NCBI GenBank assembly: GCA_963699105.1
Contig: CAVOTI010000005.1
Location: 434,001 to 498,000, forward strand
Direction: 5' to 3'
DNA from: Bog-756 sp963699105
GTDB lineage: Bacteria; Actinomycetota; Acidimicrobiia; Acidimicrobiales; RAAP-2
DNA length: 64,000 nt
In this document: positions 54,560 through 63,827 of the stretch, one piece after another
How positions within the stretch are numbered: position 1 is the first letter of the stretch
Layout of the letters: each line of letters starts with the position of its first letter
Notes under the pieces: generated by a model
The model's input: the letters and a program-made list of their open reading frames with translations, nothing else
What the model was told of the DNA's origin: nothing
Database searches by the model: none
Position numbers and translations under genes: made by a program

Positions 54560-56139
54560 GTGGCATCACGTGCTCCGGTCTCGGTCGCCGTCGACGCCGG
54601 TACCACCGGCGTCAGGGCCCTGGTGGTCGACGAGCACGCCCAGGTGGTCGACGTCTCCTACCGCGAACTGACCCAGTACTTCCCCCGTCCCGGATGGGTG
54701 GAGCACGATGCCGCCGAGATTTGGGACGCCGTCCGGGCCACCCTGGCCGAGGTGGCCGGTCGGTTGGTCGATGCCGGACGGGTGGCCCGCTCCATCGGCA
54801 TCACCAACCAGAGGGAGACGGTGGTGGCGTGGGACCGGCGGACCGGCACCCCGGCCCACCGGGCCATCGTCTGGCAGGACCGCCGGACCGCTCGGTGGTG
54901 CCGGGCCCTGGCCGAAGCCGGTCACCTCCCGCTGATCCGGGAACGAACCGGCCTGGTCCTCGATCCGTACTTCTCGGCCACCAAGATGCACTGGCTGTTG
55001 GCCGAAGGCGGCGTCTCCCCCGCCGAGGGCCTGGCCCTGGGCACCGTCGACTCGTGGGTGCTGTGGAACCTGACCGGCGGCCCCGACGGTGGCGTGTTCG
55101 CCACCGATGCCACCAACGCTTCTCGGACCATGCTCTTGGACATCGTGGTCCGGCGGTGGTCCGACGAGCTCTGCGATCTCTTCGGAGTGCCCCCCGGCAC
55201 CTGGCCGATGTGCGGCCATCGTGTGGCCGGTTCGGTCGGCTGGCCGAGACCGCCCTCGGAGCCGGCTCGCCGCTCCTCGGCGTGCCCATCAGCGGCATGG
55301 CCGGCGACCAGCACGCCGCCCTGTTCGGTCAAGCCTGCTTCGACGCCGGGATGACCAAGGTGACCGTCGGCACGGGGAGCTTCGTCTTGATGAACACCGG
55401 ACCGGTGTGCCCGCCCCCGGTGGACGGGCTGATCACCACGCTGGCCTGGGACCTCGGTGCCGACGGCCAACACGCCATCGGGGCCGACGGAGGGCCGACC
55501 GAGGGGCGGTCGGCCGTCGCCTACGCCCTCGAGGGCTCGGTGTTCTCCTCGGGGACAGGCATCCAGTGGCTGCGCGACGGGATGGGGATCATCGGCCGGG
55601 CCGACGAGCTCGAGCCGCTGGCCCGCTCGGTGGAGACCAGCGACGGCGTCACCGTGGTCCCCGCCTTCACCGGACTGGGCAGTCCCCACTGGGATCCCGG
55701 GGCCCGGGGGACCATCCTCGGCCTCAGCCGCGGTGTGGGCCGGGCCCACCTGGCCCGGGCCATGGTCGAGGCGATGAGCTTTCAGATCCGGGACGTCACC
55801 GACGCCATGGGGGCCACGGCCACCGCTCCGTCGTTGCTCCGGGTCGACGGCGGGGCGTCGGTCATGGACCTCCTCCTCCAGCTGGTGGCCGACCAGTCGC
55901 GCCTCGAGGTGGTGCGACCCCGTTCGGTGGAGACCACCGCCATCGGCGCCGCCACCCTGGCCGGGCTGGCCGAGGGGGTCTGGGGTTCTCTCGACGAGCT
56001 GGCCGGGCTGTGGACGGCCGATGCCTCGTTCGCCCCGGTGGTGCCGGCCGAGGACGCCGACCTGGCCCACCGGGCATGGCAGCGGGCGGTGGCCCGATCG
56101 AGGCAGTGGACCACCGGGGACGAGCCCGCCCCGGCCTGA
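54560..56139 (+). pseudogene. glpK: Glycerol kinase, apparent frameshift near 55206
   Basis: FGGY-family kinase that phosphorylates glycerol. The first half has VSVAVDAGTTGVRALVVDE (phosphate 1 motif), SIGITNQRETVVAWDR, RTGLVLDPYFSATKMHWLL and TNASRTMLLDIV. After TWP the frame moves by one (a G missing at 55206, so CCGGATG reads CCGATG), and the second half continues VRPSCGRFG, GVPISGMAGDQHAALFGQA, TKVTVGTGSFVLMNTG and RVDGGASVMDLLLQLVADQS. All key glycerol-kinase segments are intact. Start is GTG 54560. A single missing G in the read is the likely cause. The corrected protein is about 526 residues. Confidence 0.9.
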
Positions 56140-56153
56140 CCGCGGGCCGGCGC

Positions 56154-56834
56154 TCAGTCGGGCTTCTGCCAGCCGTGGTCGGCCAGCTCGGCCATGATCG
56201 AGATCCACTGGAGCTCCCGCTCCCGCAGGATCGGGTCGGCCCGACCGACCACCAACACCAGACCGGCGTGGACCATGCCGGCGGCTGCGGTGGTGGCGTG
56301 CTCGACCACCACGATGTCGGCCATCGGCACCGATGCCGTCGCTTCCGATCCGGACCGGCCCACCCTCGGGCCCACCACCGTCCCGGCCATGTCCGAGAGC
56401 TGTTCGATGGCGGGCGGGCGGCCGTCACAGGCCACGATGTCGGCCCCGGCGACGTCGTAGATGGCCACGAAGGTGGCACCCAGGCTCCGCCGCACCCGCA
56501 CGGCCAGATGTTCGAGCAGCCCGGTGCCGGAAGCCTGCGTGAAGAGCTCGGTGGCCATGCCCAGGAGCTCGGCATGGCGGTCGGGCAGGGCGCCTTCGAC
56601 CGGCCGCACCGACTCGATGACGACCCCGTCGACCTCGAGGATCTCGTCCCGCAACAGGGTGATCAGATCGTCGCCGGCCAGGCCCACTCCCAGTTCGTCG
56701 ACCACCACCCCGCGGTGGCGCTCGAGGATGTCGATGGAGATCACGTCGCCGCCCACGGAGCCGATTCGGCTGGCCACGGCTCCGAGTGCGCCAGGCCGAT
56801 CGGGAAGCCGCACCCTGATCAGGTAGTTGGACAC
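56154..56834 (-). CDS. ACT-domain protein
   Basis: A 226-residue protein, GTG 56834. Residues 1-75 are an ACT ligand-binding domain (MSNYLIRVRLPDRPGALGAV, DVISIDILERHRGVVVDELG). The remaining 150 residues contain two weaker modules with GATFVAIYDVAGADIVACDG and TVVGPRVGRSGSEATASVPM, reminiscent of GAF or PAS folds. ACT domains sense amino acids and often control metabolic enzymes; no enzyme is attached here. Convergent with glpK. Confidence 0.75.
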   Translation of the reverse strand: MSNYLIRVRLPDRPGALGAVASRIGSVGGDVISIDILERHRGVVVDELGVGLAGDDLITLLRDEILEVDGVVIESVRPVEGALPDRHAELLGMATELFTQASGTGLLEHLAVRVRRSLGATFVAIYDVAGADIVACDGRPPAIEQLSDMAGTVVGPRVGRSGSEATASVPMADIVVVEHATTAAAGMVHAGLVLVVGRADPILRERELQWISIMAELADHGWQKPD

Positions 56835-56981
56835 CGGCTCAGGCTAGGCGTTGTCTGTGTACGGACTGTTTCCAAACGGTTACGACATCCCACGTGCCGA
56901 TCAGAGCTATCCCCTTCACCGATAGTCACCTCCGTGCCGGCCCGGGCCGGGCTGGTCGCCGCAACACCCCCACCCTCTGGA

Positions 56982-57710
56982 TCAGGCGGCCCGGTCCCGG
57001 TGGGCGTACTGGTCCACGTACTCCTGGCCCGAGAGCCGGGCGATCTCCGACATCAGCGAGTCGGTGAGGTCCCGGAGCTCGTCCTTCTCGCAATCGGGGT
57101 TGGGCTGACCGCACCGCCCGGTGGTGATGACCGTGCCGTCCCGCAGGTAGGTGACCGGCGGTCCGAACCGGATGGTCACCGAATGGAACGGGCGCATGAT
57201 CCGGCTTCCCGGTGGCTGGACGGCCCGGGTGCCCACGATCCCGACGGGGATGATCGGTACGTCGCAGTGCAGCGACAGCCGGGCCACGCCGGTGTGGCCC
57301 CGATGTAGGCGGTAGTCGGGGGCCCTGGTCCCCTCGGGGTAGATGCCGAGGACGTGGCCGGACTCGAGCACCTTGACGGCGGTGTCCAGTGCCCTCTGGG
57401 ATGCGTCGCCTCCCGCCCGGTTCATGGGGATCTGCCCGGCCGACCGGAAGAACCAGGCGGTGCGCCAGTCGTCGAAGTACTCGGCCTTGGCCACATAGGT
57501 GACGCGGCGCCGGAGGACCAGGGGGAGGAAGAAGGAGTCGCAGAAGGACTGGTGGTTGGCCGCCAGCACCACCGGCCCGTGTCCCGGTACGTGCTCCCGC
57601 CCTTCCACGTCGATCCGCCAGAACAGGTAGAACACCGGGCTCAACAGCGCCTTGAGGATCCAGTAGGCCACGGCCAACGGTACCGCCAGTTGTGCTCTAC
57701 TGCACTCCAT
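56982..57710 (-). CDS. 1-acyl-sn-glycerol-3-phosphate acyltransferase (PlsC family)
   Basis: A 242-residue acyltransferase. One N-terminal membrane helix (AVAYWILKALLSPVFYLFW) is followed by the HX4D motif VVLAANHQSFCDSF and the second block IYPEGTRAPDYRL with the glycerophosphate-binding EGTR, then PIIPVGIVGTRAVQPPG. It makes phosphatidic acid or related acyl lipids. The ATG at 57710 overlaps the opposite-strand ATG at 57709; GTG at about 57668 would shorten it without loss of motifs, so the start is not certain. Confidence 0.88.
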   Translation of the reverse strand: MECSRAQLAVPLAVAYWILKALLSPVFYLFWRIDVEGREHVPGHGPVVLAANHQSFCDSFFLPLVLRRRVTYVAKAEYFDDWRTAWFFRSAGQIPMNRAGGDASQRALDTAVKVLESGHVLGIYPEGTRAPDYRLHRGHTGVARLSLHCDVPIIPVGIVGTRAVQPPGSRIMRPFHSVTIRFGPPVTYLRDGTVITTGRCGQPNPDCEKDELRDLTDSLMSEIARLSGQEYVDQYAHRDRAA

Positions 57711-58605
57711 GTCCTCGGTCGCCACCGATCGCTCCGGTCTCTCCGATCCCTCGCACCCGGCTCCGGCGCCCCCGGCGACCTCGTGGACGGTGCTGGGGCG
57801 ACGGGTGGGCCTCCCCGTCGAGGTGCACCGGGCCGCCCAGTGGAGTGCCCAGTACCTGGTGCCGGCGTCGGCGGCCCAGCGGATCGTCGCACCGACCGGC
57901 CTGGAGGTCGCCGGGCCGGTGCCGGGAAGGGCCATGCTGGCCCTGGCCGTCTGCCGTTACGACGACACCGACCTCGACCCCTACCACGAGGTGGCCATGA
58001 GCTTCGTGGTCCGGACCCACGACGCGCCCACCGGCGCCTCGGCCGCCCACAAGGCCGGCGAGTTCGCCACCGGAGCCATCGGCGCCTACATCCACCGGCT
58101 TCCGGTCGACCAGGAGTTCACCTGCGCGGCCGGACGGGACATCTGGGGGTTCCCCAAGTGGGTCACCTCCATCGACATCGACGAGCCCCCGCCGGGGCGG
58201 CCGAGGCCCGGGACCGGGACCACGGCGCGCCTCACCGACGGCGGCGACCACATCCTCACTCTCACCATCAGGTCCGGTGGTCGGCTGCGGCTCCCTTCCC
58301 AGGCCCCGCCCACCTACTCGTTCGCCGACGGCGTCCTGCGGTGCACGGAGTGGACGATGTCGTCCACCGGCACGGCGGGGCGTCCGGGAGGGGCGACCCT
58401 GGTGCTCGGCGACCATCCGGTGGCCGACGAGCTGCGCTCGCTCGGACTCCCCAAGCGGGCCCTGTTCTCCTCGTCGGCCGCCCTCATGACCGCCTCTTTC
58501 GGCGCCGCCCGGGCGGTGACGGTCGGCGACCTCCGACCTCCGACCTCCGACCGGCACGACCGGTGGGGGCGATCCGGCGCCGCCACCGGCCGGGGCGCAG
58601 ATTGA
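57709..58605 (+). CDS. Acetoacetate-decarboxylase-like protein
   Basis: A 298-residue protein of the acetoacetate decarboxylase (ADC) fold. HEVAMSFVVRTHD, AYIHRLPVDQEFTCAAGRDI and WGFPKWVTSIDID are characteristic of the family, including the region that carries the Schiff-base Lys in true ADC (the GFPKW Lys). Many actinobacterial members are not decarboxylases, so activity is open. The C-terminal 60 residues end in an Arg-rich tail. It shares its first bases with the PlsC start on the other strand and is followed 34 bases on by a TetR gene. Confidence 0.8.
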   Translation: MSSVATDRSGLSDPSHPAPAPPATSWTVLGRRVGLPVEVHRAAQWSAQYLVPASAAQRIVAPTGLEVAGPVPGRAMLALAVCRYDDTDLDPYHEVAMSFVVRTHDAPTGASAAHKAGEFATGAIGAYIHRLPVDQEFTCAAGRDIWGFPKWVTSIDIDEPPPGRPRPGTGTTARLTDGGDHILTLTIRSGGRLRLPSQAPPTYSFADGVLRCTEWTMSSTGTAGRPGGATLVLGDHPVADELRSLGLPKRALFSSSAALMTASFGAARAVTVGDLRPPTSDRHDRWGRSGAATGRGAD

Positions 58606-58639
58606 CCCCACCCGGTCCCACCCGTAGCGTCTGGAAACT

Positions 58640-59257
58640 GTGGATCGTCGACTCACACCGAAGGGAGCGCAGCGAAAGGCGGAGCTGATGGACCTGGCGG
58701 CCCGCAGCTTCGCCGCCGACGGCTACCACACCACCTCGGTCACCAGCATCGTCGACCGGCTGGGCGTGGGGAAGGGGGTCTTCTACTGGTACTTCGACTC
58801 GAAGGACGAACTGCTGATCGAGATCCTCGGCGACGCCCTCCGATCGATGCGGGAGGCCCAGCGCGACGCCATCGCCGGTGAGCCCGACCCGGCCCGGCGT
58901 ATCGAGCAGGGGATCCGGTCATCCCTGCGATGGCTGGCCGACCATCGCCATCTGTTCGCCCTGATGGAGTTCGCCCGGACCGAGGAGCGGTTCGCCCCGG
59001 TCATTCGCCAGGGGGACCGCCAGACGGTGGCCGACGCCCTGCCCCATGTGAGTGCCGGCATCACCGCCGGGCTGCTGCGGGGGGAGGACCCGGTGGTGCT
59101 CACCATGGCCATTCTCGGAGTGACCGGTCATCTGGCCCGGGTGTTGGTCCTCGAACAGGGGCACGACACCGACACGGTCGCCGAGGCCGCCATCGCCTTC
59201 TGCCGCCAGGGCTACGTGGCGGCCGCCAGTCCCGCACTGACCCGGAGGATCGCATGA
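58640..59257 (+). CDS. TetR-family transcriptional regulator
   Basis: A 205-residue regulator from GTG 58640. The helix-turn-helix is KAELMDLAARSFAADGYHTT then TSIVDRLGVGKGVFYWYFDS, with the YWYFDSKDELL end typical of TetR. The ligand domain follows. Its stop overlaps the start of the SMP-30 gene (ATGA), so it may control that operon and the decarboxylase-like gene upstream. Confidence 0.9.
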   Translation: MDRRLTPKGAQRKAELMDLAARSFAADGYHTTSVTSIVDRLGVGKGVFYWYFDSKDELLIEILGDALRSMREAQRDAIAGEPDPARRIEQGIRSSLRWLADHRHLFALMEFARTEERFAPVIRQGDRQTVADALPHVSAGITAGLLRGEDPVVLTMAILGVTGHLARVLVLEQGHDTDTVAEAAIAFCRQGYVAAASPALTRRIA

Positions 59258-60150
59258 CCGAGCTGACCGCCCGCCAGACCGCCCCGTTCGTCGACGGCCT
59301 CCACTTCGGCGAATGCCCGCGCTGGCACGAGGGACGGCTGTGGTTTGCCGACTTCTACCGGAGTGCGGTGCTGTCGGCCGACGAGTCCGGTGCCGTCCGG
59401 GTCGAGGTCGAGGTGCCCGGAGAGCCGGCCGGTCTGGGCTGGTTGCCCGACGGCCGACTGCTGATCGTGGCCCGCAAGCCCAGGACCGTGCTGCGGGTCG
59501 AGCCCGACGGCGAGCTGGTCGAGCACGGCGACCTCAACCCGATCGCCACCTTCTACGGCAACGACATGGTGGTCGACCAGAACGGACGGGCCTACGTCGG
59601 CAACTTCGGCTTCGACCTCGACCGGTTCATCGACGAGCAGGGCCTGGGGGCGCTGGTGGAGACGCCCGGGGCCCCCACCACACCCCTCATCCGCGTCGAC
59701 GTCGACGGATCGGCCCACGCCGCCACCGACCAGCTGGCCTTCCCCAACGGCTCGGTCATCACACCCGACGGCAAGACGTTGATCGTGGCCGAATCGCTGG
59801 CCGGGCGGCTGACCGCCTTCGACATCGCCGACGACGGCACCCTCAGCGGCCAGCGGGTGTGGGCCTCGCTGACCTGGTGCGCACCTGACGGGATCTGCCT
59901 CGACGGGCAGAGGCGGGTGTGGGTGGCCAACGCCCTGACCTCCGAGTGCCTGCTGGTGGAAGAGGGCGGCGACATCGTCGACCGGGTCGCCACCTCGCAG
60001 ACGTGCTTCGCCTGCATGCTCGGGGGATCGGATCGCCGGACCCTGTACGTGATGACCGCACCGACCAGTAACGAGGCGACGGTCAGTTCCACCCGGCAGG
60101 GGCGGATCGAGCAGATCCGGGTGACGGTGGGCGGAGACGGCCTGCCCTGA
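59254..60150 (+). CDS. SMP-30/gluconolactonase-family hydrolase
   Basis: A 298-residue six-bladed beta-propeller. FGECPRWHEGRLWFADF begins blade 1 with the metal-binding Glu, FYGNDMVVDQNGRAYVGNFG supplies Asn and Asp ligands, FPNGSVITPDGKTLIVAES and APDGICLDGQRRVWVANA the last two ligands. Family members hydrolyse lactones or organophosphates with a divalent metal. ATG 59254 overlaps the TetR stop. Together with the ADC-like gene it suggests an inducible small catabolic unit. Confidence 0.9.
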   Translation: MTELTARQTAPFVDGLHFGECPRWHEGRLWFADFYRSAVLSADESGAVRVEVEVPGEPAGLGWLPDGRLLIVARKPRTVLRVEPDGELVEHGDLNPIATFYGNDMVVDQNGRAYVGNFGFDLDRFIDEQGLGALVETPGAPTTPLIRVDVDGSAHAATDQLAFPNGSVITPDGKTLIVAESLAGRLTAFDIADDGTLSGQRVWASLTWCAPDGICLDGQRRVWVANALTSECLLVEEGGDIVDRVATSQTCFACMLGGSDRRTLYVMTAPTSNEATVSSTRQGRIEQIRVTVGGDGLP

Positions 60151-60173
60151 AGCCGCCGGTCGGCGGAGGCGGA

Positions 60174-61376
60174 TCAGCGGAGGCGGATCAGCGCCTTGCG
60201 GAGGCTGCGGACGCCCTGTCCGATCCGCTGTTCGTTCTCGATGAGGGCGAATCGAACGTGCCCGTCCCCCCCGGGGCCGAAGCCCACGCCGGGAGAGGTG
60301 GCCACGTCCGCCTCTTGCACCAGGTACCGGGAGAACTCGAGTGAACCCATCTCCCGGTACGGCTCGGGGATGGGGGCCCATACGAACATGGTGCCCTTGG
60401 GCGGGGTGACCGGCCAGCCGATGCGGTTGAGCCCGTCGCACAGGGCGTCACGCCGGGCCTGATAGGTCTCGTTGATCACCTTGGGATAGTCGGGTGCCTC
60501 GTTCATGGCCACGATGGCGGCGATCTGGATGGGCTGGAAGGTCCCGTAGTCGAGGTAGCCCTTGAGCCTGGTCAGGGCCTGGACGATGGCGGCATTGCCG
60601 ACCAGGAACCCGACCCTCCAGCCCGCCATCGAGAACGACTTGGTCATGGTGTAGAGCTCGACGGCGACATCCTTGGCCCCGGGGACCTGGAGGATCGAAG
60701 GCGGCGAATACCCGTCGAAGGCGATGTCGGCATAGGCGAAGTCGTGCACCAGCACGATGTCGTGCTGGCGGGCGAAGTCGACCAGCCGGCTCATCCAGGC
60801 CAGGTCCACGCACTCGGTGGTGGGGTTGTGCGGGAACGACAGCACCACCAGCCGGGGCTTGGGCCACGCCGACTCCCATGCCTCCATCAGGTTGTCGAAG
60901 AAGGCCTCGCCCGGGCTCCCGACGTCCTCCGCCCCGGGGGCGTCGAGCCGGACGTGTCGCACGTCGGCTCCGGCGAACAGCGGGGCGTAGATGTGGATCG
61001 GGTAGGACGGGGACGGCACCAGGGCGGTGTCGCCCGGGCCCACCAGCACCCACATCAGGTGGGACAGGCCCTCCTTGGCCCCGATGGTGGTGACCACCTC
61101 CGTGTCGGGGTCCAGTGCCACCTCGAACTTGCGCAGGTACAGATCGGCGATGGCCTGGCGGATCTTGGGGATGCCCCGGCTGGCCGAGTAGCGGTGGTTG
61201 CGGGGATTGCGCACCGCCTCGGCCAGCTTCTCGACGGCTACGTCGGGAGACGGGAGGTCGGGATTGCCGAAACCGAGGTCGATCACGTCCCGGCCCTCCC
61301 GACGGGCTGCGTCCTTCAGCTCGTTGATGGTGCCGAAGACGTACGGGGGCAGACCATTGATCCGGCGGAACTCCAT
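60174..61376 (-). CDS. Class I/II PLP aminotransferase (AlaC/DapL-like)
   Basis: A 400-residue fold-type I aminotransferase. LGFGNPDLPSPDVAVEKL is the substrate-entry region, SASRGIPKIRQAIADLY and PSPSYPIHIYAPLFAG are typical of the AlaC/LL-DAP aminotransferase-like group, the PLP-binding Lys is in YTMTKSFSMAGWRVGF and FALIENEQRIGQGVR the C-terminal Arg region. AlaC makes alanine from pyruvate and glutamate. ATG 61376 is used because the upstream frame lacks family similarity. Its end contains a doubled GCGGAGGCGGATCA. Confidence 0.9.
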   Translation of the reverse strand: MEFRRINGLPPYVFGTINELKDAARREGRDVIDLGFGNPDLPSPDVAVEKLAEAVRNPRNHRYSASRGIPKIRQAIADLYLRKFEVALDPDTEVVTTIGAKEGLSHLMWVLVGPGDTALVPSPSYPIHIYAPLFAGADVRHVRLDAPGAEDVGSPGEAFFDNLMEAWESAWPKPRLVVLSFPHNPTTECVDLAWMSRLVDFARQHDIVLVHDFAYADIAFDGYSPPSILQVPGAKDVAVELYTMTKSFSMAGWRVGFLVGNAAIVQALTRLKGYLDYGTFQPIQIAAIVAMNEAPDYPKVINETYQARRDALCDGLNRIGWPVTPPKGTMFVWAPIPEPYREMGSLEFSRYLVQEADVATSPGVGFGPGGDGHVRFALIENEQRIGQGVRSLRKALIRLR

Positions 61377-61432
61377 GCCCTCAAGGCTACCGCCCTCCTC
61401 CCCCACCGCCCGACACCCGTCCCGGCCTCCGA

Positions 61433-62143
61433 TCACCCCGACGGGAACGACCACCGCACCGTGTCGGCGGCGGCCGCCACGGCCTCCAGCGACTCCGGCC
61501 AGGCACACACCGCCCAGCTGGCTCCGGCCTCGGCCACTTCGACCAACTGCGAAGCGGCCTGGGCGGGGCTCGCCCCGACCGGACCCCCCCAGGTGACCTC
61601 CATCCCGGCCGCCGTCAGCGCCCTCACCCGGGTCGGGGCCTCCTCCCACAGGTTCACGGCGACACCCAGCGAAGCCGCCACCTCGATGGTCTTCGGGGCA
61701 CCTCCCCCCACCCACACCGGGATGCCCAGGGAGCCGACGGCGGACGCCACCACCCCGAGATGGCGGCGACGCTCGTCGGCCGGCCCGTAGCGGATGCCGT
61801 AGGCCTCGTTCTCGAGTCGGCTCTGGCGGTCGCCGGTGCCGATGCCGGCGATGAACCGGCCCTGGCTGACCGCCGAGATACCGGCCAGCGTGGCCACCAG
61901 CATCTCGTCGGGGAGCAACCCGACCCGGGCCACCAGGGTGCCGAGGACGATGGTCGACGTCGAGGCGGCGATGGCCCCGAGCAGCGGGGCCCAGGAGATC
62001 ACCGGGCGTCCCGGATTCCCGATGGGCCACAGGTGGTCGAAGCAGAAGACGCCGTCGATGCCGAGCCGTTCGGCCTCCCGGGCGGCCGACAGAGCCGGGC
62101 CGGCGCCGTCGTCGAATTGGGGGAGGGTGATGCCGACCTTCAC
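61433..62143 (-). CDS. LLM-class (putatively F420-dependent) oxidoreductase
   Basis: A 236-residue luciferase-like monooxygenase-fold protein. MKVGITLPQFDDGAGPALSA, DGVFCFDHLWPIGNPGRPV, IVLGTLVARVGLLPDEMLVA and RFIAGIGTGDRQSRLENEAY mark the family; the C-terminus is shorter than usual (about 300). Actinobacterial relatives commonly use coenzyme F420 rather than FMN. It follows the START-type gene by 52 bases in the same direction. Confidence 0.88.
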   Translation of the reverse strand: MKVGITLPQFDDGAGPALSAAREAERLGIDGVFCFDHLWPIGNPGRPVISWAPLLGAIAASTSTIVLGTLVARVGLLPDEMLVATLAGISAVSQGRFIAGIGTGDRQSRLENEAYGIRYGPADERRRHLGVVASAVGSLGIPVWVGGGAPKTIEVAASLGVAVNLWEEAPTRVRALTAAGMEVTWGGPVGASPAQAASQLVEVAEAGASWAVCAWPESLEAVAAAADTVRWSFPSG

Positions 62144-62195
62144 ACCCGGCCGTCCGGTCGCCGATCGGGGGCCGTGCCCGGCACCGCCCCGACGG

Positions 62196-62639
62196 TCACG
62201 CCGTCGATTCGACCCGTGCCCTCAGCTCCCGCAGGGCGATCGACATGATCCGGCTCTGGGCCCGCATCTTGATGAAGCCGGGTAGGGGGACCTTCATCTC
62301 GACCTCGAGGTGGTAGACGACCTCGGTGCCGCCGTCGGCCGCCGGCGAGAAGACGTACTCCCCGTCCAACTTGGAGGTGATGTCACCCTGGGTCTGTACC
62401 CAGGACAGCACCTGCGGCGCCCGGCTGTAGTCGTAGGCCAAGGTGTAGTTGGTGCTGCGACCGAACGCCGCCGCCCGGAAGGTGACCACCGTCGGCCGGC
62501 CTTGGTCGTCACGCTCGTCGATGATGACGTCCTTGATGTCCGCCGCCCATTGGGGATAGGCGCCGATGTCGGCGCTGACCTCGAAGCACCGCTCTGGCGT
62601 GGCCGACACGGTCATGCGTTCGGTGGCTTGTTCCGCCAC
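62196..62639 (-). CDS. SRPBCC/polyketide-cyclase-like protein
   Basis: A 147-residue START-type fold: MTVSATPERCFEVSADIGAY, PQWAADIKDV and YHLEVEMKVPLPGFIKMRAQ. In mycobacteria a like protein (Rv2185c) lies near pimB (Rv2188c), and here the same pair is adjacent, hinting at a role in lipid handling near the membrane. Separated from the PimB-like gene by 45 bases. Confidence 0.85.
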   Translation of the reverse strand: MAEQATERMTVSATPERCFEVSADIGAYPQWAADIKDVIIDERDDQGRPTVVTFRAAAFGRSTNYTLAYDYSRAPQVLSWVQTQGDITSKLDGEYVFSPAADGGTEVVYHLEVEMKVPLPGFIKMRAQSRIMSIALRELRARVESTA

Positions 62640-62684
62640 AACTCGGCCCTCCTCCTCGAATCGACTGCTGTGGCCGGACAGACC

Positions 62685-63827
62685 TCAGCCTTCCATGTCG
62701 GCAAGCGACGCGGCCAGCCTAGGGGCGAGTCTGTCATAGTCGAAGGATGCCTCGGCCCGGCGACGGGAGGCGGCACCCATCTCCGATCGGAGCCTGTCGT
62801 CGGCCAGAAGGCGGCCGATGGCCCGGGTGGCCGAGCCGGCATCGGTGGGGCGCCTGACCACCAGTCCGGTACGTCCGTCCTCGACCGCCTCCACCGCCCC
62901 GCCCGACGCTCCCGCCACCTGCGGCACCCCGGCGGCGGCGGCTTCGACGAAGACGATGCCGAACCCCTCTTGTTCGAGCCCGAGCCACCGGTTGCGGCAC
63001 AGCATCACGAACACGTCGGCCGCACCGACCAGGCGGGGGACGTCCTCGTCCGACAGGCCGCCCAGCAGGCGGACAGGGGCGTCACTCTCGGCGATCCGCC
63101 CGGCCAGCCGGTCGGCATCCCTGCCGCGGCCGGCGATGGCCACGGTGAGGTCAGGATGATTCCTCTGCAGCCTGACGGCGGCATCGATCACGATGTCCAT
63201 GCCCTTGCGGGGGACCAGGCGGCTGACGCTCACCACCAGCGGCCCGTCGGCCGGCAGACCGAGATCGGTGCGCACCTTCCCCCGCTCGTCGGGATCGAGG
63301 GGCCGGAAGCGCCGGAGGTCGACCCCGGGAGGGATCTCGACCACCGGCGGCATGGTTCCCTGCCCGACGGCGTGGCGGGCGGCGGCGGCCGGATAGCCCC
63401 CGGCCGACACCACCAGGGCGCTGTGCCGGAGCACATGGGCCACCAGTTGCCGGGCGACGGGCAGGCGACCGGGGACCGCCACCTCGGCGCCGTGGAGCAG
63501 CACCGCATAGGGGAGCCCGAGCCGCGGTCCGATGACGCCCAGTGGGAAGGCCGGATCGATGACCACGAGCCCGGCCCCGGTCCGGTCGGCCGTGCGGCGG
63601 ATGCGGCGTACCAGATCGGGCGTGGGGACGAGGACACGACCGGCCACCCGTTCGATGCGGATGCCGCGGGCCGCCTGTTCGGAGTCGAAGGCCGGGGCGT
63701 CCGGGTGCGAGCTGGCGGTGAGGACGGTGAAGGTGTCGGGATCGAAACGCCGCCACAACTCCCAGAGATAGGCCTGGATCCCACCGACCTTGGGAGGGAA
63801 GTCGTTGGTCACCAGTAGGTGGGTCAC
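62685..63827 (-). CDS. PimB-like GDP-mannose-dependent glycosyltransferase family 4
   Basis: A 380-residue GT-B enzyme from GTG 63827, which overlaps the upstream QueG-like stop (GTGA). The start THLLVTNDFPPKVGGIQAYL matches mycobacterial PimB (Rv2188c), which adds mannose to phosphatidylinositol mannoside. The donor domain has LVVSVSRLVPRKGMDIV, AGRGRDADRLAG and NRWLGLEQEGFGIVFVEAAA (E-x7-E). The gene order with the START-type protein matches the mycobacterial neighbourhood. Mannosyl-PI substrate is inference from family. Confidence 0.88.
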   Translation of the reverse strand: MTHLLVTNDFPPKVGGIQAYLWELWRRFDPDTFTVLTASSHPDAPAFDSEQAARGIRIERVAGRVLVPTPDLVRRIRRTADRTGAGLVVIDPAFPLGVIGPRLGLPYAVLLHGAEVAVPGRLPVARQLVAHVLRHSALVVSAGGYPAAAARHAVGQGTMPPVVEIPPGVDLRRFRPLDPDERGKVRTDLGLPADGPLVVSVSRLVPRKGMDIVIDAAVRLQRNHPDLTVAIAGRGRDADRLAGRIAESDAPVRLLGGLSDEDVPRLVGAADVFVMLCRNRWLGLEQEGFGIVFVEAAAAGVPQVAGASGGAVEAVEDGRTGLVVRRPTDAGSATRAIGRLLADDRLRSEMGAASRRRAEASFDYDRLAPRLAASLADMEG

